Source: UBA1181 sp045601045 (GTDB lineage Bacteria > Bacteroidota > Bacteroidia > Bacteroidales > Paludibacteraceae). Taken from it: a DNA stretch of 64,000 nucleotides. The notes beneath the pieces are model-generated. The model did no database searches, was not told where the DNA came from, and was given only the letters and a program-made list of their open reading frames with translations. Position numbers and translations under genes: made by a program. This document shows positions 51,831 through 59,558 of the stretch, piece by piece. The stretch spans positions 1-64,000 of the forward strand of contig JAZRZA010000019.1 of assembly GCA_045601045.1 (NCBI GenBank). The letters are read 5' to 3'. Each line of letters opens with the position of its first letter. Within the stretch, counting starts at the first letter, position 1.

Positions 51831-51838
51831 CAAAGATA
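51831..51838 (-). promoter_or_regulatory. Promoter -7 element of the nucleotidyltransferase-galE operon
   Basis: On the minus strand TATCTTTG plus C, 41 bp before the ATG. No TTTG at -33. The rest of 51790-52002 holds no gene; it includes a short CTACG/CGTAG dyad with six T (51955-51981) that serves no plus-strand gene I can see. Confidence 0.55.
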
Positions 51839-52002
51839 GCAAAAGAATTAAGAGTAAGGAATGAAGATGGGATAATAAATGGGATTGAGACCGATTTTAA
51901 GAAAAACGAAATCTTTATACCCGCAAATAAACCGCAATTACCTTCCTGTGAGACCTACGTTAGAATCGTAGCAGATTTTTTGATAGTAGGATCTCTTGAC
52001 GC

Positions 52003-52392
52003 TTAGTATATAATGTGGAGTTTCTCGTCCGCCGTGAAGATGGTCGCAATGGTGAACAGGCGGTCCTTCGTGGCCTCCGAGATCTCCCTCTTGATGCCAC
52101 GCTCCAGATTGTCGGGGTCGTTTGCGACTCCGTCAATGAACGAGGCGTGGTCTATGAAGTGCTTGACCAGCTTCTCGGTATCCGCCTTCGTCTTCGCGTC
52201 AACCTTGTTCATGAAGATACCTTCTTGGTTTGGTACAACCACGACATAATCGTCGTTCTTGCTGATAATCTCCTTTTGGATGAATTGTCTTTCGATAGCC
52301 ATGTTCTTGGCGATTCTTTCGTTCTCCTGCTCAATCTGCTCTTTGGTGAGCGGTGGCATCTCGTCATAATATTCGAATGGTTCTATTATCAT
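52003..52392 (-). CDS. Protein of unknown function
   Basis: 129 residues, acidic, without signal peptide or membrane segment. The first half is helical and charged (KEQIEQENERIAKNMAIERQFIQKEI). The middle has a short beta stretch, DDYVVVVPNQEGIFMNK. I do not recognise a family. A consensus promoter just upstream (52423-52430, minus strand) supports a real gene. It is not tied to its neighbours by operon structure. Confidence 0.65.
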   Translation of the reverse strand: MIIEPFEYYDEMPPLTKEQIEQENERIAKNMAIERQFIQKEIISKNDDYVVVVPNQEGIFMNKVDAKTKADTEKLVKHFIDHASFIDGVANDPDNLERGIKREISEATKDRLFTIATIFTADEKLHIIY

Positions 52393-52422
52393 ATCAAAAA
52401 TGTTTTAATGGTTTCTTCTTCG

Positions 52423-52430
52423 CAAATGTA
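52423..52430 (-). promoter_or_regulatory. Promoter -7 element of the unknown 129-residue protein
   Basis: On the minus strand TACATTTG plus C, 31 bp before the ATG. The usual -33 position holds TTTA instead of TTTG. Confidence 0.6.
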
Positions 52431-52440
52431 CAAAAAGTTT

Positions 52441-52680
52441 TCGTATAATAAAGAAAAGTCATGTATAAGTAGGTTGTTTGTGAAAGTATTGTTTTGTGAA
52501 AAACATGCGACTACAGTGGTTTTGCGCCACCGAAAAATTAGGCTCGTGCCTCGGAAAATTCTTCAGGATATCAATGGAACAGGATTGGGTAATGTTTGAG
52601 AAGTGATCAATGTGTTTTGATGCAATGGACAGAATGTTCCCGATTTGGCGATTGCGTCATATAAAAACTGAACTTTTTGC
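52441..52680. other. Intergenic stretch without recognisable gene
   Basis: Between two divergent genes. I see no convincing coding frame, tRNA or strong dyad here. TGGTTTTGCGCCACCG contains a short GGTTTTGCGCC near-palindrome that I cannot interpret. Confidence 0.5.
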
Positions 52681-52710
52681 TTTGGTTTTTCCGTAATATT
52701 TATAACTTTG
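52681..52710 (+). promoter_or_regulatory. Promoter of the coiled-coil/zapA operon
   Basis: TTTG, 18 bp, TAACTTTG plus C. Transcription would begin about 10 nt before the ATG, so the leader is very short. Confidence 0.75.
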
Positions 52711-52726
52711 CGAAAAATTTGGGCAA

Positions 52727-53023
52727 ATGGCAGTTTCGCAGAACGATTTGTTGAGTGACCTGGAAGCGAAGGTCAGATATCTCATGACACGCTACGAAGC
52801 GTTGGAAAAGGAGAGGAAAAGATTGGAAGATGATCTGCGGGAGTGTAAGGAGGAGCGCGATTTGGCGAGAGCGATGGAGTTCAAGTGGCGGGATCAATAT
52901 TATAATTTATTGACTGCTAAAACGATATCCACCTCTGAAGATGAGGCGAAAAAGACGTTGTCTCGATTGTCCAATATGGAGCGGGAGATAGATAAGTGCA
53001 TTAAAATGCTGCTTGAGGAATAA
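52727..53023 (+). CDS. Small coiled-coil protein upstream of zapA
   Basis: 98 residues, almost entirely helical. Residues about 8-50 form a heptad-rich coiled coil (LLSDLEAKVRYLMTRYEALEKERKRLEDDL). A second helix covers about 70-98. There is no signal peptide. It shares a promoter with zapA, 26 bp downstream, and resembles in size and shape the ZapB division protein of enteric bacteria, although sequence homology is not evident. A role at the division ring is inferred from position. Confidence 0.8.
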   Translation: MAVSQNDLLSDLEAKVRYLMTRYEALEKERKRLEDDLRECKEERDLARAMEFKWRDQYYNLLTAKTISTSEDEAKKTLSRLSNMEREIDKCIKMLLEE

Positions 53024-53049
53024 TGATTTAGATTATAATGATTTAGATT

Positions 53050-53346
53050 ATGGCCGATAAGAGAACTATCAACCTAGAGTTGGTCGGAAAACGATATCAA
53101 ATGCAGTGCTCTGATAAAGATGAGCCTTTGTATCGTGAGGCGGCCGCTCTGATAAAAGATGAATATCAGAACTATGTCAAAAGGTTCGGCAATAATAGCA
53201 GTGTGAAGGAGGAGGATATCATAGCCTATACTTTACTCGCATTGGCGTTGAAACTAAAAAGCAGCGATATGGATAAGGCAGACGCATTGAAAAGAATGGA
53301 TTCTTTGACGTCGGACTTGTCCAATTTCCTAGAACATCATAAGTGA
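53050..53346 (+). CDS. zapA: Cell division protein ZapA
   Basis: 98 residues of the ZapA family, which tetramerises and bundles FtsZ filaments. The N-terminal globular part reads INLELVGKRYQMQCSDKDEPLYREAAALI; the C-terminal helix (about 55-98) forms the coiled coil. It is second in a two-gene unit closed by a terminator. Confidence 0.9.
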   Translation: MADKRTINLELVGKRYQMQCSDKDEPLYREAAALIKDEYQNYVKRFGNNSSVKEEDIIAYTLLALALKLKSSDMDKADALKRMDSLTSDLSNFLEHHK

Positions 53347-53371
53347 TACCGTCTTTTTGGTGAAGATAACC

Positions 53372-53415
53372 CGCATTTCTCTTGAGTTTAGCCCTCAAGG
53401 GTGATGCGTTTTTTT
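53372..53415 (+). terminator. Terminator after zapA
   Basis: An outer stem CGCAT/ATGCG and an inner stem CTTGAG/CTCAAG, then seven T. It separates zapA from rny. Confidence 0.8.
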
Positions 53416-53442
53416 ATATATATAATTTTATTTTAATACATC

Positions 53443-54972
53443 ATGAATGTTATATTGATAATTGCCGGATTCGTTATCGGTGGTGTCGTGACATGGGTCG
53501 TTTTGAATACGATCTTGAAGTCGCGTTCCGAGAAGATTCTGAAGGATGCTGAGGCAGAGGCGACGAAGATGCGTGACGAGAAGATGCGTGAGGCGAGTCA
53601 AAAGTATCGAGAACTAAAAAATGAGTATGATTCGCAGTGCAATCAGCATAATGCGAAGATGCAGCAGTTCGAGTCTAGATTGAAACAACGTGAGATGCAG
53701 TTGAATCAATCTCAATCCGAGTTGCAGAAAAGTAAGGCTGAGAACGAGAATTTGAGGGACAACCTTAATAATCAGTTGGATATTGTTAATTCTCGTAAGC
53801 AGGAGTTGGAGAAGTTGAACCGTATGGCCAGCGAGCGTTTGGAGACCATTTCAGGTCTTTCCGCTGCTGAGGCGAAGGAGAAATTGATTGAGGCTTTGAA
53901 AGAGGAGGCTAAGACCGATGCGATGTCTTACGTGAATGAGATCATGGAGGAGGCCAAGATGACGGCCAATAAGGAGGCGAAGAGAATTGTGGTGCAAACC
54001 ATCCAACGTGTCGCTACCGAGGCTGCCATTGAGAATTCCGTTACTGTTTTCAATATTGATTCTGATGAAATCAAGGGACGCATTATCGGTCGTGAGGGTA
54101 GAAATATCCGAGCTTTGGAGGCTGCTACCGGTGTGGAGATCATCGTGGATGATACCCCAGAGGCAATTGTCCTTTCCGCATTTGATCCAGTTCGCCGTGA
54201 GGTGGCTCGCTTAGCGCTTCACCAATTGGTGACGGATGGTCGTATCCACCCAGCCCGTATTGAGGAGGTGGTCGCTAAGGTAAAGAAACAAGTGGAGGAG
54301 GAGATCGTTGAGACCGGTAAGCGTACCACGATCGATTTGGGTGTACATGGTTTGCATCCTGATTTGGTGAGATTGATCGGTAAGATGAAATACCGTTCTT
54401 CATACGGTCAAAACTTGTTGCAACATGCTCGTGAGACCGCTAATCTTTGTGCGGTGATGGCTTCTGAGTTGGGTCTTAACCCTAAGAAGGCGAAACGTGC
54501 TGGTTTGTTGCACGATATTGGTAAAGTGCCTGATGATGAGCCAGAGTTGCCACACGCAATCTTGGGTATGAAGTTGGCTGAGAAGTATAAGGAGAAACCT
54601 GAGATCTGCAACGCCATCGGTGCTCACCACGATGAGATTGAGATGGAGAGCTTGCTTTCTCCTATTGTACAAGCCTGTGACGCTATTTCTGGCGCGAGAC
54701 CAGGTGCTCGCCGCGAGATTGTGGAGGCTTACATCAAGCGTTTGAATGATCTTGAGAAGTTGGCGCTCTCTTATCCGGGAGTTGTGAAGACTTACGCGAT
54801 CCAAGCGGGTCGTGAGCTTCGCGTGATTGTAGGTGCGGACAAGATCGACGATAAGGAGATCGAGACATTGTCATACGAGATCGCTAAAAAGATCCAAGAT
54901 GAGATGACCTATCCAGGTCAGGTGAAGATTACTGTTATTCGTGAGACAAGAGCGGTAAGTTTCGCTAAATAA
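53443..54972 (+). CDS. rny: Ribonuclease Y
   Basis: 509 residues of the membrane-bound endoribonuclease that starts mRNA decay. An N-terminal membrane helix (about 3-22) leads into a long coiled coil (about 25-190). A KH domain follows (about 205-265, GRIIGREGRNIRALE), then an HD domain with the metal motif LLHDIGK and AHHDEIE. Length matches the family (about 510-520). No promoter could be placed firmly in the A/T-rich gap after the zapA terminator. Confidence 0.97.
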   Translation: MNVILIIAGFVIGGVVTWVVLNTILKSRSEKILKDAEAEATKMRDEKMREASQKYRELKNEYDSQCNQHNAKMQQFESRLKQREMQLNQSQSELQKSKAENENLRDNLNNQLDIVNSRKQELEKLNRMASERLETISGLSAAEAKEKLIEALKEEAKTDAMSYVNEIMEEAKMTANKEAKRIVVQTIQRVATEAAIENSVTVFNIDSDEIKGRIIGREGRNIRALEAATGVEIIVDDTPEAIVLSAFDPVRREVARLALHQLVTDGRIHPARIEEVVAKVKKQVEEEIVETGKRTTIDLGVHGLHPDLVRLIGKMKYRSSYGQNLLQHARETANLCAVMASELGLNPKKAKRAGLLHDIGKVPDDEPELPHAILGMKLAEKYKEKPEICNAIGAHHDEIEMESLLSPIVQACDAISGARPGARREIVEAYIKRLNDLEKLALSYPGVVKTYAIQAGRELRVIVGADKIDDKEIETLSYEIAKKIQDEMTYPGQVKITVIRETRAVSFAK

Positions 54973-54989
54973 TCGAAAAAATAACAATG

Positions 54990-55021
54990 AGGCGCCATGG
55001 TTTGACTGTGGCGCCTTTTTT
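54990..55021 (+). terminator. Terminator after rny
   Basis: AGGCGCCA and TGGCGCCT form an 8-bp GC-rich stem with an 11-nt loop, followed by six T. Confidence 0.88.
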
Positions 55022-55052
55022 ACCATAATAGCGTTATTTAAGAAGATTCAAT

Positions 55053-55997
55053 ATGCTGATTAATATCCTTTTTATTCTAATTGGTTTCGTTCTTCTTGTG
55101 AAGTGTGGAGACTATTTGGTGGATGGCGCTGTGGCCATTGCGCGACGTGCGAAGTTGAGCCCGATGGTGATTGGCTTGACCGTAATCGGTTTTGGTACCT
55201 CCACGCCAGAATTCTTGGTGAGTTTGAATGCTGCCATTGCTGGAAATCCAGGTATTGCGATTGGAAACGTTGTCGGTTCTAACATTGCCAATATATCCTT
55301 GATTTTGGGCGCGACCGGTTTGATTGTCGCTTGCAAAACCGATAAGCGAACTTTGAGCGTTGATATGCCCTTTATGGTGGGCGCTTGTCTTTTGCTCGCT
55401 ATTGTGGGTATGACGGGTACGATATCCAGAGTGGATGGTATTATCGGATTTTTGATGTTGGTAAGTTTCGTCACCTATCAAATTTGTTCTTCTCGTAAAG
55501 AGAATGGCGCGGAAGAACAGGAAGATAATGAGGAGAAGCCGATGGCTTTGTGGTTGGCGTTTGTGATGGTGGTGGTCTCTATCGCGGCGATGATCGGAGG
55601 TGCCCACCTTTTGGTGAAGGGCGCGAGCGGTATCGCCTCTGCTTTGGGTGTCTCTGATAGTGTGATTGGTTTGACCGTTGTGGCGGTGGGAACTAGTTTG
55701 CCGGAACTATTCGCTTCTGTGTTGTCCGCCCGTAAGGGAGAGACGGATATGGCGATTGGTAATATCATCGGAAGCGTCTCTTTCAATGTATTGAGCGTAG
55801 TTGGACTATCTTCCGCCATTTGCCCGATAGAGAATAGTGACCAAGGATTCTTCGCGCATTATGTTTTGATGGTGCTATTGGCTTTCTTGTTGTGGTTCTT
55901 CTTGTGCACGAAACGTACGTTGGAACGATGGGAGGGAGGCGTTTTGCTCTCCATCTATATCGGATTTATCGCCTACACGGTCTTTACGGCCGCCTAA
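55053..55997 (+). CDS. CaCA-family sodium/calcium (cation) antiporter
   Basis: 314 residues, about ten membrane helices in two inverted halves, as in YrbG-like exchangers. Each half carries an alpha repeat: GTSTPEFLVSLNAAIAGN with IGNVVGSNIANI, and GTSLPELFASVLSARKG with IGNIIGSVSFNV. The ion-binding Glu is kept in both (TPE, LPE). The second repeat has GSVSFN in place of the more usual GSNIFN. A soluble acidic loop (KENGAEEQEDNEEKP) joins the halves. Ca2+ export by Na+ or H+ exchange is the family role. Confidence 0.93.
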   Translation: MLINILFILIGFVLLVKCGDYLVDGAVAIARRAKLSPMVIGLTVIGFGTSTPEFLVSLNAAIAGNPGIAIGNVVGSNIANISLILGATGLIVACKTDKRTLSVDMPFMVGACLLLAIVGMTGTISRVDGIIGFLMLVSFVTYQICSSRKENGAEEQEDNEEKPMALWLAFVMVVVSIAAMIGGAHLLVKGASGIASALGVSDSVIGLTVVAVGTSLPELFASVLSARKGETDMAIGNIIGSVSFNVLSVVGLSSAICPIENSDQGFFAHYVLMVLLAFLLWFFLCTKRTLERWEGGVLLSIYIGFIAYTVFTAA

Positions 55998-56018
55998 GGC
56001 AAATCTGTGGATAGAATA

Positions 56019-56048
56019 AGCGGTGGGGATTCCTTCACCGCTTTTTTT
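56019..56048 (+). terminator. Terminator after the antiporter gene
   Basis: AGCGGTG and CACCGCT make a 7-bp stem with a 10-nt loop, followed by seven T. Confidence 0.85.
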
Positions 56049-56109
56049 GTCTTCTCCTTTTGTGGAAATATGTTATCTTCGCGATTGTAACACTTATTGA
56101 ATTTTGACC

Positions 56110-59100
56110 ATGTTTCACTTTGATTTAAGTAAAAAAATAGTTGGTGTACCTGTGGCGGTCTTAATTTCCGTATGGGTCTCCGTGGCGGTTCCGGTTCATA
56201 TTAATTCAGGAAATCCCGCCTATCCTTTCCCTCAGTTTCTTGAGTATGCTTGTGGCGGTAATTTGGGAACGGAAAATCCTGAGGGATTGACGCATATCGA
56301 GATGGAGCGTTACATCCGTACCGCTTACCAACAGCACGCCAATGAGTTTGAATATACGGGCGAAGAGCATGAGGGCATCAAGTATATATGGACTCCCTAT
56401 AAGGCTGCTTATGACTGTTCTGAGGGAGATGGCTACGCATTGCTCGCCGCCGCTTATATGGCGGATAAGGTGACCTTCGATGGCTATTGGATGGCGACCC
56501 ACGACAAACGTCGTGTGAAGACGAAGCGTTATAAGGATTGCTCTGACAATGCGCCCAATTATGAGTTCAGTGACTATTCCATTAGCGATGGCGCCGACGA
56601 GGGAGGGGATACCGCGGCGGATGGAGACGTGGATATCGCCTTGGCGCTCTATGTGGCCTATAAACAGTGGGGCGAATTCATGCTCAATAGCAAGGGCGAG
56701 AAGGTGCTGGACGCTTGTGGTAATCCGATTAGTTACAAGCAGGAGATGATTGAGGTTATCCGTGGTTTGGTGGCTTTGAGTTTCGCGGATAAAGGTAAAA
56801 ATCCTGCGCGGGTGAATACCGGTTTGATTGGTTTGGATGGTTATCCCCGTGGTGGAAATACATGGAAAGAACAGACGGATTGGGCTTTGCAAGAGGCTAA
56901 TTACGCCACGGTGGACGGTGTGAAGGTTTACCCGCTCTTCGCTGCGGAGGGTGGAGAGAAACAGCACATCGATTATTGCGCGCCAGCCTATTTCCGAGAG
57001 TTCCATGACCTGTTGCTGGAGATGGCCAAGGAGGTGGGCGCTACTGCTGAATGGGAGGCTGAACAATTCCGTCGCGGTGAGGCCGCTTCGGATTGGTTGA
57101 TAGGCGATTTGATCGCTAAAAGTAAAACCTCTCTGCCTACGGCTGGCTGGAATACGGTGAGCCGTGACGGAAAGCAGACCACTTACAGCAACTTCCAGGA
57201 TGGCGAGGATTACCGTTGCCCTTGGCGTACCATTAGTAACTATGTTTGGCATGGACATCCGGGCTATACATGGGATCCTTCCGCTCATCAGGTGACGGAG
57301 GGAAGCAATAAGTATGAGTATGACGCCGCGGTGAAGATGTCCGATTATATGCGAGATCCTGCCCATTGGGGGGCCTCGTCTAATTGCTATACCAAGGGAG
57401 ATAAGAAGATTCCTTATTCTGGGCCTAGAATGATGGGTTGGCAAATCGATCCGATCACAGGCGAGACGTTGGATGACAAGAACTCCTCCGCTTTGGGTAT
57501 GCAAAAGGGTGCTGCCGCATTTGCCGCTGTCGGCGCGCAAGATTACGAGTTGATGGGTGACCTCTTCAAGGTCATATACGAGAACTGGGACGCCAGTGGC
57601 AAGACGGATGATGGCCAATGGATCTCTAACTATATGAGTGGCTGGTTCCGCCAGACGGGTTTGATGGCCCTGACAGGAAATTATCCCGCCCCTTCCCAAA
57701 TGGTCGCTCAGCCTAATTTGAAGATTTACAAGGCGATCAAGGATAGCATGTCGGTTTGCCATGCGGGAGATACGGTCACTTATTTGCTCTCTTTCCGTAA
57801 CTTCGGTTCTGTGGCTGCGGAATATGTTGAGGTGAAAGAGCAGTTGCCAAGCGACTTCATCTTCCTGGATGGGGATGGCAACTACGATGCCTCCACCCAT
57901 ACTGTGACATGGAACATAGCGACCGTGGCTGGATTCAGGAGTGATGATGTGGTGGGCGATGCGTTGGATCTCACTGCTCCTAATTTGGCCAAGACCATGG
58001 GCACCCTCTCTTACCGTTGTGTGGCGAAACCGGGTGCCAGAGGCGCTTATAAGACGGTGACGAAAATCTCTTGCGCCAATGGCTTGGGAAGCGAGTGCAA
58101 TGAGTATCCCAATTATGCGACCGCTACCATGCAACGCAACCTTATTGAGGTAATCCCTACTGGATTGCGTGTGGAGAAATCAGCGGACAAGACCACGGTG
58201 ACCAAGGGAGATTTGGTCAATTTCGAGGTGAAGATTTCCAACGATACAATTCCTGATTTGGTGGGTGGCCGTTCCCACGTCAATGTGGCGGTGGCCGATA
58301 TCGATAAGGGTGCTCAATATAATTTGATGTTTAAGATCTACCATGATGCGGTGGAACCTTACATCGACAATGGTAATTACCGTGTGACGGTTTTCAAAGA
58401 TTTGAAGGATGCTACCAACCTGCAGTGCAGTTTCGATTTGTTGGAGGGTACCCAAAACGGCGCAACAATGGGAAGCAATGCGTCCGATTTTAAGTTTAAG
58501 GATGAGGTGTTGTCGGATGGAACCCATATGTTCTTTGTCCAATTCCCTCACGCATTGGCCGCCTCCACCTACTTCTTGAATGAAATGGCGGGTGCCGCAA
58601 AGTTCAATTGCGAAGGAACTAAATATCCGTTGCGTGTCGTGGCTCGCTTCTACGACGCAAGTTGGAAGAGTTTGAATTGGTCGAAGGGATGGTCTGTGCT
58701 TAATACCGATAGTGATGAAGGTTACTTCTTCCCTGTGACACCCTCTTACCAATCCTCCGCGGATCCACAGCCGGTGGATAAATTGTTGCGTACGGCTTGC
58801 GACGAGGTTTCGAAGTTGACCAAGAATGTCTTGGTGGAGGAGTTCGATGGTTACGTTTGGCGAAAAGTTTTGGGCGACTCTCCGTTCGTCAATGGCTCCG
58901 ACGCGAAGAGCGTGGTGGTGAAGGATACCATCCCGTTGGGTTATCGGTTGAAGGAGTTGAACGAGATGGCGGGACTCTCTTATGAGGAGGCCGATGGCAA
59001 GCCTTATGCGGGTATCGTCACCTATACAAGACCAAGTGTGCTGCCTTTGGGTGGAGAGGATAAATTCTCTTATACGCTTCTATACGAAGGCTCGAAATCC

Positions 59101-59346
59101 GCTACCAGTGCCGCTGGCTGTCTTGTCACTTCGGATAAAGAGCGTGTGAATGCGGTTCCAGTGGTTCTCACGGATAGCGAACGTACCGGTGTGGCGGAAG
59201 TCGTCGATTCGCAGGATCCGTATGTGGATGTTTACAATGCCTTGGGCGTCAGGTTAAAGAGCCGTGTGCTCGAATCCGAGGCGTTGGAGGGATTGGAGAA
59301 TGGTGCCTATGTGGTGGGCGGCAAGGTGAGGGTCGTTAAGAATTAA
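56110..59346 (+). CDS. Secreted GH8-like glycoside hydrolase with DUF11-type repeats
   Basis: 1078 residues. A signal peptide (about 1-28) is followed by a catalytic region (about 30-530) resembling glycoside hydrolase family 8 (cellulases, xylanases, chitosanases). The proposed general acid is Glu105 in DCSEGDGYALLAA, followed by TFDGYW as in GH8. The Asp cluster is ADGDVDIALALYVAYKQWG (Asp173, Asp175). Two DUF11-like beta domains come next (from about 536, LKIYKAIKDSMSVCHAGDTVTYLL, and from about 686, LRVEKSADKTTVTKGDLVNF), then further beta-rich modules. The end, VDVYNALGVRLKSR to AYVVGGKVRVVKN, looks like a T9SS type A sorting domain. An in-frame TTG two codons upstream is rejected. The substrate is unknown. 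Confidence 0.82.
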   Translation: MFHFDLSKKIVGVPVAVLISVWVSVAVPVHINSGNPAYPFPQFLEYACGGNLGTENPEGLTHIEMERYIRTAYQQHANEFEYTGEEHEGIKYIWTPYKAAYDCSEGDGYALLAAAYMADKVTFDGYWMATHDKRRVKTKRYKDCSDNAPNYEFSDYSISDGADEGGDTAADGDVDIALALYVAYKQWGEFMLNSKGEKVLDACGNPISYKQEMIEVIRGLVALSFADKGKNPARVNTGLIGLDGYPRGGNTWKEQTDWALQEANYATVDGVKVYPLFAAEGGEKQHIDYCAPAYFREFHDLLLEMAKEVGATAEWEAEQFRRGEAASDWLIGDLIAKSKTSLPTAGWNTVSRDGKQTTYSNFQDGEDYRCPWRTISNYVWHGHPGYTWDPSAHQVTEGSNKYEYDAAVKMSDYMRDPAHWGASSNCYTKGDKKIPYSGPRMMGWQIDPITGETLDDKNSSALGMQKGAAAFAAVGAQDYELMGDLFKVIYENWDASGKTDDGQWISNYMSGWFRQTGLMALTGNYPAPSQMVAQPNLKIYKAIKDSMSVCHAGDTVTYLLSFRNFGSVAAEYVEVKEQLPSDFIFLDGDGNYDASTHTVTWNIATVAGFRSDDVVGDALDLTAPNLAKTMGTLSYRCVAKPGARGAYKTVTKISCANGLGSECNEYPNYATATMQRNLIEVIPTGLRVEKSADKTTVTKGDLVNFEVKISNDTIPDLVGGRSHVNVAVADIDKGAQYNLMFKIYHDAVEPYIDNGNYRVTVFKDLKDATNLQCSFDLLEGTQNGATMGSNASDFKFKDEVLSDGTHMFFVQFPHALAASTYFLNEMAGAAKFNCEGTKYPLRVVARFYDASWKSLNWSKGWSVLNTDSDEGYFFPVTPSYQSSADPQPVDKLLRTACDEVSKLTKNVLVEEFDGYVWRKVLGDSPFVNGSDAKSVVVKDTIPLGYRLKELNEMAGLSYEEADGKPYAGIVTYTRPSVLPLGGEDKFSYTLLYEGSKSATSAAGCLVTSDKERVNAVPVVLTDSERTGVAEVVDSQDPYVDVYNALGVRLKSRVLESEALEGLENGAYVVGGKVRVVKN

Positions 59347-59392
59347 GAGTTAAGGGTTGAACCGTTCGTTTGACGAGGTCAGATGACTTTTT

Positions 59393-59420
59393 AGGGCATC
59401 TCATGCGGGATGCCCTTTTT
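59393..59420 (+). terminator. Terminator between the two GH8-like genes
   Basis: AGGGCATC and GATGCCCT form an 8-bp stem with an 8-nt loop and a five-T tail. The stem shares AGGGCATC/GATGCCCT with the porin/pyrI terminator 53 kb away. Confidence 0.85.
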
Positions 59421-59504
59421 GTTTTGTGGATTTTATTCAGTGATTTCGTGAGAAATGTTGTGAAAATCAAATGTTAATTCTTATTAACCTTTGTCTGAAA
59501 ATGC

Positions 59505-59512
59505 TATATTTG
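59505..59512 (+). promoter_or_regulatory. Promoter -7 element of the second GH8-like gene
   Basis: TATATTTG plus C, 47 bp before the ATG. A TTTG lies 11 bp upstream, not at the usual 18-21 bp. Confidence 0.6.
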
Positions 59513-59558
59513 CAATTTATAAGGAATATAATAGGTTATCTAAACATAATTAAACCTC

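Noticed and set aside
51955..51981. CTACG/CGTAG hairpin followed by six T
   Set aside because: Only 5 bp, oriented on the plus strand where no gene ends; probably chance.
52015..52599. 194-codon plus-strand frame opposite the unknown gene
   Set aside because: It overlaps a minus-strand gene with a consensus promoter and has the composition of an antisense shadow.
56206..58134. 642-codon antisense frame under the first GH8-like gene
   Set aside because: Same kind of shadow; the plus-strand frame has a signal peptide, catalytic motifs and a sorting domain.
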